DNA of 64,000 bases from Actinomyces timonensis DSM 23838. Lineage in GTDB: Bacteria > Actinomycetota > Actinomycetes > Actinomycetales > Actinomycetaceae. How positions within the stretch are numbered: position 1 is the stretch's first letter; each line of letters opens with the position of its first letter. This document shows positions 45,004-53,901 of this stretch, one piece after another. The position numbers were made by a program, and so were the translations under genes. The stretch is from the NCBI RefSeq assembly GCF_000295095.1, contig NZ_JH806633.1:558053-622052 (forward strand), in the 5' to 3' direction. The notes below the pieces were generated by a model. It did not search any database, had not been told where the DNA came from, and saw only the letters and a program-made list of their open reading frames with translations.

Positions 45004-47990
45004 ACCCCGGACCACGAGACCACTCCCCTGCCGACGTCGAGGCTCGCCTCCGCGGCGGTGCGCGCCAGGGCCGTGAGCGCGGCGGACTCCTCCGGGTGGG
45101 CGCCCGGCTCGGGGACGAGGCCGGCGAGCTGGCCGAGGACATCGAGGAGCTGCTTGGCCCAGCGCACGAAGTCGCCGGCGGTCATATCCGTGGCGTCGAG
45201 GACCTCGGCGAGCTCGGCGCCCTTGGCCCAGGCGCTGACGGCGCCCGCCAGGGCGGGCTCGGCCCCCGGCGAGTGTGCGATGCGGCCCAGGCCCTCCAGG
45301 TCGTTGATGGACCGTGAGATCCGCAGCTCGCCGCGCAGCACCTGACCGAGCCTGCTGCCCGGGGACACCGGCAGGCCCAGGGACTGCGCGCTGAGCCGAG
45401 GCTCGTACACGCAGGCCGAGACGGCCCCGGCGAGCTCCGCCGCGCCCAGGGCGTCCCAGAGCCCCGAGCGCAGGCACTCGGCGATGAGGAGGTCCCTCTC
45501 GGCGTAGACGCGGGCGAGGAGGCGGCCGGCGCTCGTGACCCGCAGCTCGCCCTCGGGATGCCCCTCCTCGGCGGGCTCCAGGTAGCCCAGGTGGAGGAGG
45601 ACCTCGCAGACGGCGTCGAAGAGGCGGGCGATCGTGCCGGTGCGGGTCTCGATGCGGGACATGAGGCGGGCGGCCTCGGAGCGGGCCTTCGCCCACTTGC
45701 GGCCCACGCGGGCGTGCTCCTCGCGGTCAGGGCAGCCGTGGCAGGGGTGGGCGCGCAACTGGCGGCGCAGTTCCTCGAGGCGCTCCGCGGTGGTCGCCTG
45801 CGAGCGGCTATCAGCCTCCCCGCGCCGCTGGGCGGGGCTGGTGCGGCGGCGCTTGCGCTGGGGCGCCTCGGAGAGCGTGCCGGAGCGGATGGCGTCGATG
45901 AGGCGCCCGACGAGCCGGTCGCGGTGCTCACGGCGGCGCACGTCCACGCTGCTGGCCACGCGCAGGGAGCCCAGTCGCATGACGCCGTCGGGCGAGGTGT
46001 CCGGGCTGAGGGTGACGACGCGCCCGTCCTCCCCCAGGACCGTGAGCGCGGGCGCGCCGGTGCGGTCCTCCCCGCCGGAGAGGACCACCGCGTGCTTGGA
46101 GCGCCGCCCCTTGCGGTAGACGACGACGTCGCCGCGCCGCAGGGAGGCCATGGACCTGCCTGCCTCGACCCGGCGGGCCGAGCTGCGCTCGGAGGACAGG
46201 TCCGCCTCCGCCTCGGCGATCTCCTGGCGCAGCGCAGCGTACTCGCGGAAGTCCCCGAGGTGGCAGGCCATCCGGGACTCCAGCTCCTCCAGGCCGTGGC
46301 GCTTGCGGCGGGCCTGGGCGGCGAGCTCGACGATGCCCCGGTCGGCCTGGAACTGGGCGAAGGAGGACTCCAGGACCTCCCTGGCCCGCTCGCGGCTCGT
46401 GCGGCCGAGCAGGTTGACGGCCATGTTGTAGGTGGGGCGGAAGGCGGAGACGAGCGGGTAGGTGCGCCGGGAGGCCAGGGAGGAGACGAGGGCCGGCTCG
46501 ACGTCGTCGGCGGCCAGGACGATCGCGTGGCCCTCGGTGTCGATGCCGCGCCGCCCCGCGCGGCCGGTCAGCTGCGTGTACTCGCCGGGGCTGAGGGTGA
46601 CATGCGCGGAGCCGTTCCACTTGCGCAGCGACTCCAGGACGACCGTGCGGGCGGGCATGTTGATGCCCAGTGCCAGGGTCTCGGTGGCGTAGACGACTTT
46701 GACGAGCCCGGCGCTGAAGAGCTCCTCGACGGTCTCCTTGAACACCGGGAGCAGGCCCGCATGGTGCGCGGCGATGCCCCTCTCCAGCGCGGAGGCCCAG
46801 GAGTGGAAGCCGAGGACGCCCCGGTCCGTGGCGGGGATGTCGGCGGTGCGGCGGTCGATGATCTCGCGGATGCGCTCGGCCTCCTCGCGGGTGGTGAGGT
46901 CCACTCCCCCGGCCATCGCCTGGCCGACGGCGGCCTCGCAGCCCGCCCGGGAGAACACGAAGACGATGGCGGGCAGGAGGTCGGCGGCCTCCAGGGCGTT
47001 GATGACGGCGAGGCGCGAGGGCGGGCGCAGCCGGCCCACCCGGGCGCCTCCCGCGCCGCGCCGTGGCGCGCGGTCAGAGCCCCGCCCGCCGCGCTTCCAC
47101 GGCTGGGGGCCGTCCCCTCCCCGGTTCTTCGAGGCGGCTCCCTCGGCGGCCGCGGCGCGCTGGGCGGCGCGCACGGCCTTGACGAGGTCGGGGTTGAGGG
47201 GCGGGGCTGGCTCGGCGGATGGGGCGCCGTCGTCGCTCTGGGTGCCCTGGGCATCCGCCCGGGCTGCCTCGGCCGCGGCCTCGCTGTGGGCGTAGAGGGG
47301 CAGGAGGCGCCGGCCGACGATCATGTGCTGGGTGAGCGGCACGGGCCGGTGCTCGGAGACGACGACGGCGGTGCTCCCCCGCACCTCGCCGAGCCATTGG
47401 CCGAACTCCTCGGCGTTGGAGACGGTGGCGGACAGGGAGACCACCCGTACCTCGGGGGCGAGGTGGATGATGACCTCCTCCCACACGGGGCCGCGGAAGC
47501 GGTCGGCGAGGTAGTGGACCTCGTCCATGACGACGTAGCCGAGGCGGTCGAGGTCCCGCGAGCCCGAGTAGAGCATGTTGCGCAGGACCTCGGTGGTCAT
47601 GACGATGACGTCGGCATGCGGGTTGATCGAGGTGTCACCGGTGAGCAGGCCCACCCGCTCCGTCCCGTGGCGGCGCGACAGGTCCAGGTACTTCTGGTTG
47701 GACAGGGCCTTGATGGGGGTGGTGTAGAAGGTCTTGAGGCCCTTGGCCAGTCCCAGATGGACGGCGAACTCCCCGACGACGGTCTTGCCGGCCCCGGTGG
47801 GCGCGGCGACGAGGACGCCCTCGCCGCGCTCGAGGGCCTGGCAGCCGGTCACCTGGAAGTCGTCGAGGACGAAGTCGAGTCCGGCGGCGAAGGCGGCGAG
47901 CTCGGTCCGCGAGGCGGCCTGGCGGCGCCGGGCGGCGGCGTAGCGCTCGGCGGGCGAGGCAGGGGCCTCTGAGGGGCGGGGCGGTGTCAT
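45000..47990 (-). CDS. helY: Ski2/Mtr4-like DExH RNA helicase HelY
   Basis: 996 residues. Walker A is VAAPTGAGKTVVGEFA (residues 61 onward), the DExH box is VMDEVHYLAD, motif III is SLSATVSN, and motif VI is QLTGRAGRRGID. An insert rich in Gly/Arg lies around residues 270-320. The C-terminal region is the DSHCT domain. It resembles exosome-associated Ski2/Mtr4 helicases and is likely to unwind structured RNA. It begins 19 bases after tatC and ends overlapping lnt. The helY-tat neighbourhood is conserved in actinobacteria. Confidence 0.93.
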   Translation of the reverse strand: MTPPRPSEAPASPAERYAAARRRQAASRTELAAFAAGLDFVLDDFQVTGCQALERGEGVLVAAPTGAGKTVVGEFAVHLGLAKGLKTFYTTPIKALSNQKYLDLSRRHGTERVGLLTGDTSINPHADVIVMTTEVLRNMLYSGSRDLDRLGYVVMDEVHYLADRFRGPVWEEVIIHLAPEVRVVSLSATVSNAEEFGQWLGEVRGSTAVVVSEHRPVPLTQHMIVGRRLLPLYAHSEAAAEAARADAQGTQSDDGAPSAEPAPPLNPDLVKAVRAAQRAAAAEGAASKNRGGDGPQPWKRGGRGSDRAPRRGAGGARVGRLRPPSRLAVINALEAADLLPAIVFVFSRAGCEAAVGQAMAGGVDLTTREEAERIREIIDRRTADIPATDRGVLGFHSWASALERGIAAHHAGLLPVFKETVEELFSAGLVKVVYATETLALGINMPARTVVLESLRKWNGSAHVTLSPGEYTQLTGRAGRRGIDTEGHAIVLAADDVEPALVSSLASRRTYPLVSAFRPTYNMAVNLLGRTSRERAREVLESSFAQFQADRGIVELAAQARRKRHGLEELESRMACHLGDFREYAALRQEIAEAEADLSSERSSARRVEAGRSMASLRRGDVVVYRKGRRSKHAVVLSGGEDRTGAPALTVLGEDGRVVTLSPDTSPDGVMRLGSLRVASSVDVRRREHRDRLVGRLIDAIRSGTLSEAPQRKRRRTSPAQRRGEADSRSQATTAERLEELRRQLRAHPCHGCPDREEHARVGRKWAKARSEAARLMSRIETRTGTIARLFDAVCEVLLHLGYLEPAEEGHPEGELRVTSAGRLLARVYAERDLLIAECLRSGLWDALGAAELAGAVSACVYEPRLSAQSLGLPVSPGSRLGQVLRGELRISRSINDLEGLGRIAHSPGAEPALAGAVSAWAKGAELAEVLDATDMTAGDFVRWAKQLLDVLGQLAGLVPEPGAHPEESAALTALARTAAEASLDVGRGVVSWSGV

Positions 47991-48009
47991 CGGCGGCGCG
48001 AGCGGCGGC

Positions 48010-48873
48010 TCAGGAGGCTGATCCGGGCCCGGCCTCGATCGCGTTCTTCGAGGGGCGGGCGAGGGCCGCGTCGAGCTCGGCGTCGAGGGCCGCCCGGCGC
48101 TTGGCGAGGCGCTTGTCGTGGCGGATGGCGATGCCGCAGGCGCCGAAGTACAGGCCGATGATCGGGATGGACATGAAGATCATGGACCAGGGGTCGGGCA
48201 GGGGGTTGGCGATGGCCATGAGCGCCACGATGCCCACCACGGCCCACCGCCAGCCGCGCAGGAGGGTGCGGCCCTTGACGAGCCCCAACTGGTTGATCGC
48301 CACAAGGACCTCGGGGAGCAGGAAGGTGAGGCCGAAGACCAGGATGATCCGGGTGACGAAGGAGAGGTAGGGGCTGGCGTCGATGAATCCGGTGGTCGCC
48401 CCCGCCGGGATGAATCCGGTGAGGATGTCGATGGCGTGCGGGAGGATCCAGATGCCCAGGGCCACGCCCGCGAGGAAGAGCAGGGCGCCGATGCCGCAGT
48501 AGAGCCAGGCGTAGCGCTTCTCCTTGCGCGTCATGCCGGGGCCGACGAAGGCCCAGAACTGGTACATCCACATGGGCGAGGAGATGATGAAGCCCAGCCA
48601 GATCGACACGCGCAGGCGGATGTCGAAGGAGGACAGGACCGTGCCGAAGTTGAGCGACAGGTTGGCGCCCTTGGCGTTCGCCTGCGCGATCGGTCGCGTG
48701 ATGAGCGAGAACGCGGGATCGTAGAGGAAGTAGCCCACGACTGATCCGATGACGATCGCGATTGCGGAGATGATGAGGCGGTTGCGCAGCTCGCGCAGGT
48801 GGTCCCCGATGGACATTCGCGCCTCGGGGTTGTCCTTGCGGCGGGCCTTGGAGGCCTTGGGCACGGTGACCAT
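48010..48873 (-). CDS. tatC: Twin-arginine translocase subunit TatC
   Basis: 287 residues with six membrane helices. The N-terminus has the conserved HLRELRNRLI, followed by FWAFVGPGMTRKEKRYAW in the first periplasmic/cytosolic region and FGLTFLLPEVLV and ANPLPDPWSM further on. TatC recognises the twin-arginine signal of folded substrates and forms the receptor for TatA. The ATG has AGGAAG upstream. It follows tatA and precedes helY on the same strand. At least one probable Tat substrate (ribY, RR-containing signal) lies in this window. Confidence 0.95.
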   Translation of the reverse strand: MVTVPKASKARRKDNPEARMSIGDHLRELRNRLIISAIAIVIGSVVGYFLYDPAFSLITRPIAQANAKGANLSLNFGTVLSSFDIRLRVSIWLGFIISSPMWMYQFWAFVGPGMTRKEKRYAWLYCGIGALLFLAGVALGIWILPHAIDILTGFIPAGATTGFIDASPYLSFVTRIILVFGLTFLLPEVLVAINQLGLVKGRTLLRGWRWAVVGIVALMAIANPLPDPWSMIFMSIPIIGLYFGACGIAIRHDKRLAKRRAALDAELDAALARPSKNAIEAGPGSAS

Positions 48874-48962
48874 GAGCTGCTTCCTGCGACGGCGGGTGTG
48901 GTGGGCCGCTCCTGCGGCGTTGATCCGGGCGGATCTGAGGGGCGCTCCGGGGCGTCAGGCCC

Positions 48963-49220
48963 TCACTGCTGGTTGGTGCCCTCGGCGTTCTGCTGGGGGG
49001 CGGCCTGGCCCGGCTGGGTGGGCTGGGTGTAGTAGGTGCCCTCCTGGGGCTGCTGGATCTGCGCGGGGGCGTCGTCCTCGCGGAGCTCCTTGACCTCCTT
49101 CTTGAACACCTTCATCGACTGGCCGAGGCTCGAGGCGATCTCGGGCAGCTTGCCAGCCCCGAAGACGAGGAGGACGACGACGAGCAGCACAATCCAGTGC
49201 CAGGGCTTGAGGGCTCCCAT
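48963..49220 (-). CDS. tatA: Sec-independent translocase subunit TatA
   Basis: 85 residues. One N-terminal membrane helix (WIVLLVVVLLVFGAGKLPEI) is followed by the amphipathic helix ASSLGQSMKVFKKEVKEL and a Gln/Pro-rich tail. The FGAGKLPE hinge is diagnostic of TatA. It forms the translocation pore with TatC. The ATG was chosen directly before the helix, with AGGA upstream. A TACACT box (49267-49272 on this strand) is a possible promoter. Confidence 0.93.
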   Translation of the reverse strand: MGALKPWHWIVLLVVVLLVFGAGKLPEIASSLGQSMKVFKKEVKELREDDAPAQIQQPQEGTYYTQPTQPGQAAPQQNAEGTNQQ

Positions 49221-49306
49221 GATGATTCCTGCTTCCGCTTGACGATGCGCGTGTGAACGCCCCTGAGTGTAGCGGGCCCGGATGAGAGCCCCGTTCACGG
49301 CTCCGC

Positions 49307-50332
49307 TCAGGCCGGGGGGTTTCCACCGTCGGCGTAAGCATCGAGCGCTGCTCGCGCGGCCTGGCTCGCGGAGAGGGCCAGGTGCTCGGGGGCGACGGAG
49401 CGCAGGTGGCGCCCGGCGGAGAGGACGAGGCCCCGCAGCCAGTCCCAGTCCCGTCCCTCGACGACGGCGCGGATGGCCCCGTCGTCCAGGATCTCAGCAC
49501 TGGTGCGGGGAAGCTGCTCGATGAGCCAGCGGCCGGTGAACTCGAGGATGAGCTCGGCTGTGGGCGCCTCGATCGCGTCCTGATCGTGATCGAGGCCGTC
49601 CCCCTGGGCGCGGCGGCGCGCGCGGTGAGCGGTGCTCGGGGTGTCGAGGACGGTGGCGGCCAGGACGCGGTCGAGGCGGAAGCTTCGCTCGGCCTTGGCG
49701 CTCAGGCACCAGGCGGTCAGGGTGAGGGTGGAGCCGTCGGTGCTCAGGGCGATGGGGTCGACGTCGCGCTCGGAGGGGGCGTCGGTGGCCGAGACGTAGG
49801 AGAGATGGAGGCGGCGTCCCTCGTCGAGCGCGCGGCAGACCTCGGCGAGGATCATGGATGGAACAGCGGGGCCGGCCGGGAATGGCGCTTCATGCGCGCC
49901 GGACTCGTCGACGCCGTCCGCTGCGTCCGGGACCACTGCGGGACCGAGCAGGGAGGCGAGGGCCGCCTCCGCGCCGCGCAGGGCGCTGGCCGCCTCGGCG
50001 TCGGCGCCCAGCACGCCGCCCAGGACGCGCAGGGAGAGCAGGAGGGAGACGGCCTCCTCGCGGGACAGGCGCACGGGCCGGTCGAGGCCGTGGGCCTGGC
50101 TGAGGCTGAGACGGCCGGACTCCCAGGCGGTGGCGGAGAAGTCGATGAGGTCGTCGTGCAGACCGCCGGGCAGGCCGGAGAGCCACAGGGTGCCCACGTC
50201 ACGGCGGATGGTGGCCTCGTCGACCTCGAAGTGGGCGGCGGCCTCGGCGATGGTGGCGCCGTCGTTCTCCGCGACCCACGCGGGAAGCGCGAGGAGGCGG
50301 ACGAGGCGGGCGGCGGCGGGTGTGCGGGCCAT
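49307..50332 (-). CDS. pafC: WYL-domain transcriptional regulator PafC
   Basis: 341 residues. A winged helix (AEAAAHFEVDEATIRRDVGT) is followed by a linker, a WYL domain (region RRLHLSYVSATDAPSERDVD, then LTAWCLSAKAERSFRLDRVL) and a WCX extension. PafB and PafC form a heterodimer that activates the LexA-independent DNA damage response in mycobacteria; the WYL domain senses a nucleic-acid signal. The ATG has GGGAGGAG upstream and lies one base after the pafB stop. Confidence 0.9.
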   Translation of the reverse strand: MARTPAAARLVRLLALPAWVAENDGATIAEAAAHFEVDEATIRRDVGTLWLSGLPGGLHDDLIDFSATAWESGRLSLSQAHGLDRPVRLSREEAVSLLLSLRVLGGVLGADAEAASALRGAEAALASLLGPAVVPDAADGVDESGAHEAPFPAGPAVPSMILAEVCRALDEGRRLHLSYVSATDAPSERDVDPIALSTDGSTLTLTAWCLSAKAERSFRLDRVLAATVLDTPSTAHRARRRAQGDGLDHDQDAIEAPTAELILEFTGRWLIEQLPRTSAEILDDGAIRAVVEGRDWDWLRGLVLSAGRHLRSVAPEHLALSASQAARAALDAYADGGNPPA

Positions 50333-50333
50333 G

Positions 50334-51311
50334 TCACTCCTCCCCCGCCGTCGCGGCGCCGGCATCGGGCACCAGGCGCGCGGCGCCCCGCAGGTGGGAG
50401 AGGACGGCCTCGCGCAGGTCAGCGGGCTCGAGGACGACGACGGCGTCGCCGAGCGCGGCCAGCGCGCCCGCGAAACTGAAGGGGTCGGCGTAGGGGACGC
50501 CGATGACGTCGCGGCCCCGCCAGGGCTCGCTGTTCTGCTCGCCGGGCTCGGCGCCGCGGGCCCGGGCGCGCAGGCCGAGGGCCCGACCGGGGAGGACCGC
50601 GAGGCGCGCGGTCCTGGTCTCAGGGGCGGGAGGGGGCGGCGGTTCGAAGGCGCCCACCGGGCCGATGGGCGTGACGTCGCCGAGGATGCGCGCGAGGCGG
50701 AACCGGCGGTGCTCGCCGGTGGCCTGATCCGCGCCGTCGAGGTACCAGGCGCCCTCGAGGCGGGTGACCCTGTGGGGCTCGACCTGGCGTGCCCGCGTCG
50801 TCCCGGAGCTGCCGGGCGAGGAGGAGGCGTAGTCGAAGGCGACGGCGCGGCGCTCCTCGATGGCGGTGAGCAGCGGCAGGGGGATCTCATGCCCGGCGAG
50901 GTCGACGGTGAGGTCCGGCAGGGCCCCGACACCATCCTCGGCGACGGCGCGCAGCTTGGTCAGCGCCCGGCGTGCCGCGGTGGGCAGGGCGCCGTCGGAC
51001 CAGGAGGAGGCGGCCAGGGCGATGGCGCTGGCCTGGGCGGCGTCGAGGTGGAGGTCGGGGAGGGCGTAGTCGGACTCCTCGATCCGGTAGCGCACGGCGT
51101 CGGCGGGGCCCTCGGTGAGGATCGCGATGCCGAGCTCGCGCAGGGCGTCCTTGTCCCGCTCGAACATGCGGGCCGCGGACGCGCCACCGTGAGGGTCGTA
51201 TCCGGCGACGTCGCGGAGGATCTGGGCCGCGCTCAGGCCGGTCCTGGTGGCGCGCAGGGCGAGGAGGAGGTTGATCTGCCGCTCCTCGGCGGGGATGGCG
51301 GTCGTGGGCAC
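50334..51311 (-). CDS. pafB: WYL-domain transcriptional regulator PafB
   Basis: 325 residues. It has an N-terminal winged helix (INLLLALRATRTGLSAAQIL), a middle region, a WYL domain (RRAVAFDYASSSPG and HRVTRLEGAWYLDGAD, then HRRFRLARI), and a WCX-type C-terminus. It pairs with PafC. The GTG at 51311 is preceded by TACGCT at six bases, suggesting a leaderless transcript and setting the start after the first 13 alternative residues. The proteasome-accessory ligase gene pafA, which neighbours pafBC in mycobacteria, is not found here. Confidence 0.9.
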   Translation of the reverse strand: MPTTAIPAEERQINLLLALRATRTGLSAAQILRDVAGYDPHGGASAARMFERDKDALRELGIAILTEGPADAVRYRIEESDYALPDLHLDAAQASAIALAASSWSDGALPTAARRALTKLRAVAEDGVGALPDLTVDLAGHEIPLPLLTAIEERRAVAFDYASSSPGSSGTTRARQVEPHRVTRLEGAWYLDGADQATGEHRRFRLARILGDVTPIGPVGAFEPPPPPAPETRTARLAVLPGRALGLRARARGAEPGEQNSEPWRGRDVIGVPYADPFSFAGALAALGDAVVVLEPADLREAVLSHLRGAARLVPDAGAATAGEE

Positions 51312-51370
51312 GCCCCCAGCGTAGGCCCCGGGGCGCCGGTGGCCGCCCACGCGTCCTCTATGGTGGCGCC
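51312..51370. promoter_or_regulatory. Overlapping divergent leaderless promoters (pafB/DUF3866)
   Basis: TACGCT (51323-51318, minus) serves pafB and TATGGT (51359-51364, plus) serves the DUF3866 gene, each six bases from its start codon. Only 59 bp separate the two starts, so their -35 regions interleave. Confidence 0.5.
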
Positions 51371-52540
51371 ATGATGCTGCGCGATGCCGAGATCGTCTCC
51401 CTGCGGCGGGCCTGGGGCGCGCCGGGCCGGCGCTGCGCCGAGCTCGAGGCGCGGATCACCGCCGCCCCCGCTGGCGCCGCGGCGCTCCTGGCGGGCGAAT
51501 CCTGCCGGGCCGTCGCCTACGAGTCCCTCGGCGGCCTGCCGGAGCCGGGCGAGCGCGTCCGCCTGGAGGTCTCCGCGCTGGCGCGGCGGCTCGGCACCGG
51601 CGGGCACGCCATGGTGACGGCCCGCCTGGACGCCCTCCCCGCCGACCCCGCCCCCGGGGGCCACCTCGTCAAGGCCCGCTACATGCCGGACCAGATCATG
51701 GTCACCGGCGTCGACGAGCAGGACACCGAGCACCACGGCGTCCTAGCCGCGCCCATCGGCGAGCTCTGGCTCGACGGCGCGCCCGTCGTCGTCGCCGACC
51801 TGCACTCGAGCCTGCCCGCGATCCTCGCCGGTCTTCGCGCCGATGGCGCCGCCCCACGGGTCGCCTACGTCATGACCGACGGCGGGGCCCTCCCCCTGCC
51901 CTACTCGCGGGCGGCCTCGGCCCTCATCGACGCCGGATGGCTGGCCGGCACCGTGACGGCGGGCCAGGCCTGGGGCGGGGACCTCGAGGCCGTCTCCGTC
52001 CACAACGGCCTGCTCGCGGCGCGCCACGTGCTGGGCGCCGAGGTCATCGTCGTCATCCAGGGCCCGGGGAACCTGGGAACGGACACTCCCTGGGGCTTCT
52101 CCGGGGTGGCCTGCGGGGAGGCCATCAACGCGGCCGCGGCCCTCGGCGGGCGCCCCGTGGCCTGCCTGCGCGTCTCCCAGGCCGATGCCCGCCCACGGCA
52201 CCTGGGGGTCTCCCACCACTCCATGACCGCCTACGGGCGTGTCGCCCTGGCCAGCGCCGACGTCGTCCTGCCGGTGGGCGCTCCCGACCCCGTCGGCATG
52301 GAGGGCTTCTGGGCCGGCGCGCGCGAGCAGGCGGCTTCCCTGTGCGAGGAGCGGGGGCGCGCTGAGCGCCACCGGCTCGTGGAGTCCAGCGCCGAGGGGC
52401 TGCGCTCGGCGCTGGAGGCCATGGAGGCCGAAACCGGCATCCGCCTGTCCACCATGGGGCGGCGCCTGGACGCCGACGATGCCGCCTTCATCGCGGCCGC
52501 CGCGGCGGGCAGGCACGCGGTCTCGCTCGTCTCTCAGTAG
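51371..52540 (+). CDS. DUF3866-family protein
   Basis: 389 residues. It matches the actinobacterial DUF3866 family: an N-terminal RLEVSALARRLGTGGHAMV segment, GGHLVKARYMPDQIM, and a second half with VAYVMTDGGALPLPYSRA, VIVVIQGPGNLGTDTPWGFS and RVSQADARPRHLGVSHHSMT. The His-rich GVSHHSMT region may bind metal. The function of the family is unknown. A TATGGT box six bases before the ATG predicts a leaderless transcript. It is divergent from pafB. Confidence 0.85.
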   Translation: MMLRDAEIVSLRRAWGAPGRRCAELEARITAAPAGAAALLAGESCRAVAYESLGGLPEPGERVRLEVSALARRLGTGGHAMVTARLDALPADPAPGGHLVKARYMPDQIMVTGVDEQDTEHHGVLAAPIGELWLDGAPVVVADLHSSLPAILAGLRADGAAPRVAYVMTDGGALPLPYSRAASALIDAGWLAGTVTAGQAWGGDLEAVSVHNGLLAARHVLGAEVIVVIQGPGNLGTDTPWGFSGVACGEAINAAAALGGRPVACLRVSQADARPRHLGVSHHSMTAYGRVALASADVVLPVGAPDPVGMEGFWAGAREQAASLCEERGRAERHRLVESSAEGLRSALEAMEAETGIRLSTMGRRLDADDAAFIAAAAAGRHAVSLVSQ

Positions 52541-52649
52541 CAGGGCCCGCCCCACTTCCCCGAGACGCGCGGGCGCGGCACGGCGCCGTGATGACTGCGG
52601 CGGTGAGACCGGTGCGGGCAGGGCGCCTGGCGTGGGCTAGCCTGGCGCC

Positions 52650-52913
52650 ATGACACGCTTCGAGGACCTTTTCGCGCAGTTGCAGGAGCGGGCCGCCACC
52701 CGGCCCGAGGGCTCGGGAACCGTGGCCGAGCTCGACCGCGGCGTCCACTTCATCGGCAAGAAGCTCGTGGAGGAGGCCGCCGAGGCCTGGATGGCCTGCG
52801 AGCACGAGTCCGATGAGGCCGCCTGCGAGGAGATCTCGCAGCTCCTCTACCACGCCCAGGTCATGATGATCGCCAAGGGCTACACGCTCGACGACGTCTA
52901 CGCCTACCTGTGA
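52650..52913 (+). CDS. hisE: Phosphoribosyl-ATP pyrophosphatase HisE
   Basis: 87 residues. It hydrolyses phosphoribosyl-ATP to phosphoribosyl-AMP, the second step of histidine synthesis. The all-alpha NTP-pyrophosphohydrolase fold shows [19 protein letters not shown] and [18 protein letters not shown] with the Mg-binding Glu residues. The ATG lies six bases after TAGCCT (52638-52643), so the mRNA is probably leaderless. It is followed by hisG at a 17-base gap. Confidence 0.94.
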   Translation: MTRFEDLFAQLQERAATRPEGSGTVAELDRGVHFIGKKLVEEAAEAWMACEHESDEAACEEISQLLYHAQVMMIAKGYTLDDVYAYL

Positions 52914-52930
52914 GCCGGAGGACCACCACC

Positions 52931-53776
52931 ATGCTGCGCATCGCCGTCCCCAACAAGGGCTCCCTGTCCGATCCCGCCATCTCGCTGCTGAGGGAGGCGG
53001 GCTACCGCGCGCGCCGCTCCGGTCGCGAGCTGGTCCTCCTCGACGAGGCCAACGAGGTCGAGTTCTTCTTCCTGCGCCCCCGCGACATCGCCGTGTATGT
53101 CGGCCAGGGCACGGTCCACGCGGGCATCACGGGCCGCGACCTCCTCCTTGACTCCGGCGTGGACGCCATCGAGCACCTGCCGCTGGACTTCGCCCGCTCG
53201 ACCTTCCGCTTCGCCGCCCCCGCCGGCACCATGTCCAGCCTGGCCGATATCGCGGGCAAGCGCATCGCCACCTCCTACGACGTGCTCGTGCGCCGCTTCC
53301 TGGCCGAGCGCGGCATCGACGCCACCACCGTCCACCTCGACGGCGCCGTGGAGTCCTCGGTGCAGCTGGGCGTCGCCGACCTCATCGCCGACGTCGTCGA
53401 GACCGGCACGACGCTGCGCGCGGCCGGCCTGGAGGTCTTCGGCGATCCGATCCTCACCAGCGAGGCGGTCCTCATCACCACCGAGGCCTTCGCCGACGAG
53501 GCTGGCCTGGCCACGCTCGTGCGGCGCCTGGAGGGGGTCATGCGGGCGCGCTCCTACGTGCTCATGGACTACGACGTGCCCATGAACCGGCTGCACCTGG
53601 CCACCGAGATCACGCCGGGCATCCAGTCCCCCACGGTCTCCCCGCTGCAGAACCCGGACTGGGTGGCGGTGCGCTCCATGGTGCCGCGCGCTGATATGAA
53701 CCGCCTCATGGACGAGCTCTACGAGGTGGGGGCGCGCGCGATCCTCGTCTCCGAGCTCCTCGCCTGCCGGCTCTGA
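52931..53776 (+). CDS. hisG: ATP phosphoribosyltransferase HisG
   Basis: 281 residues, the long form with a C-terminal ACT-like regulatory domain. It condenses ATP and PRPP, the first step of histidine synthesis, and is feedback-inhibited by histidine. Motifs include [41 protein letters not shown], and the PRPP-binding [19 protein letters not shown]. The C-terminal domain begins near residue 210 ([15 protein letters not shown]). The ATG has GGAGG nine bases upstream. It forms a two-gene operon with hisE, as in mycobacteria. Confidence 0.96.
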   Translation: MLRIAVPNKGSLSDPAISLLREAGYRARRSGRELVLLDEANEVEFFFLRPRDIAVYVGQGTVHAGITGRDLLLDSGVDAIEHLPLDFARSTFRFAAPAGTMSSLADIAGKRIATSYDVLVRRFLAERGIDATTVHLDGAVESSVQLGVADLIADVVETGTTLRAAGLEVFGDPILTSEAVLITTEAFADEAGLATLVRRLEGVMRARSYVLMDYDVPMNRLHLATEITPGIQSPTVSPLQNPDWVAVRSMVPRADMNRLMDELYEVGARAILVSELLACRL

Positions 53777-53802
53777 CGGCCTCGACGGGCCTCGGCGGCC
53801 CC

Positions 53803-53819
53803 GGCGGGCTGAGCCCGCC
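53803..53819 (+). terminator. Candidate hisEG terminator
   Basis: GGCGGGC and GCCCGCC form a perfect 7-bp stem with a three-base loop (TGA), 27 bases after the hisG stop, followed by TCTCG. It lies before the convergent ribY gene. Confidence 0.45.
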
Positions 53820-53901
53820 TCTCGCTGGCAACCACCCCGTTCCTCGGGCGCGCTGGATCCCCAGCCCGCGCCCGAGGGCCGGTCTCGTCGTCGCGCGGGC
53901 G

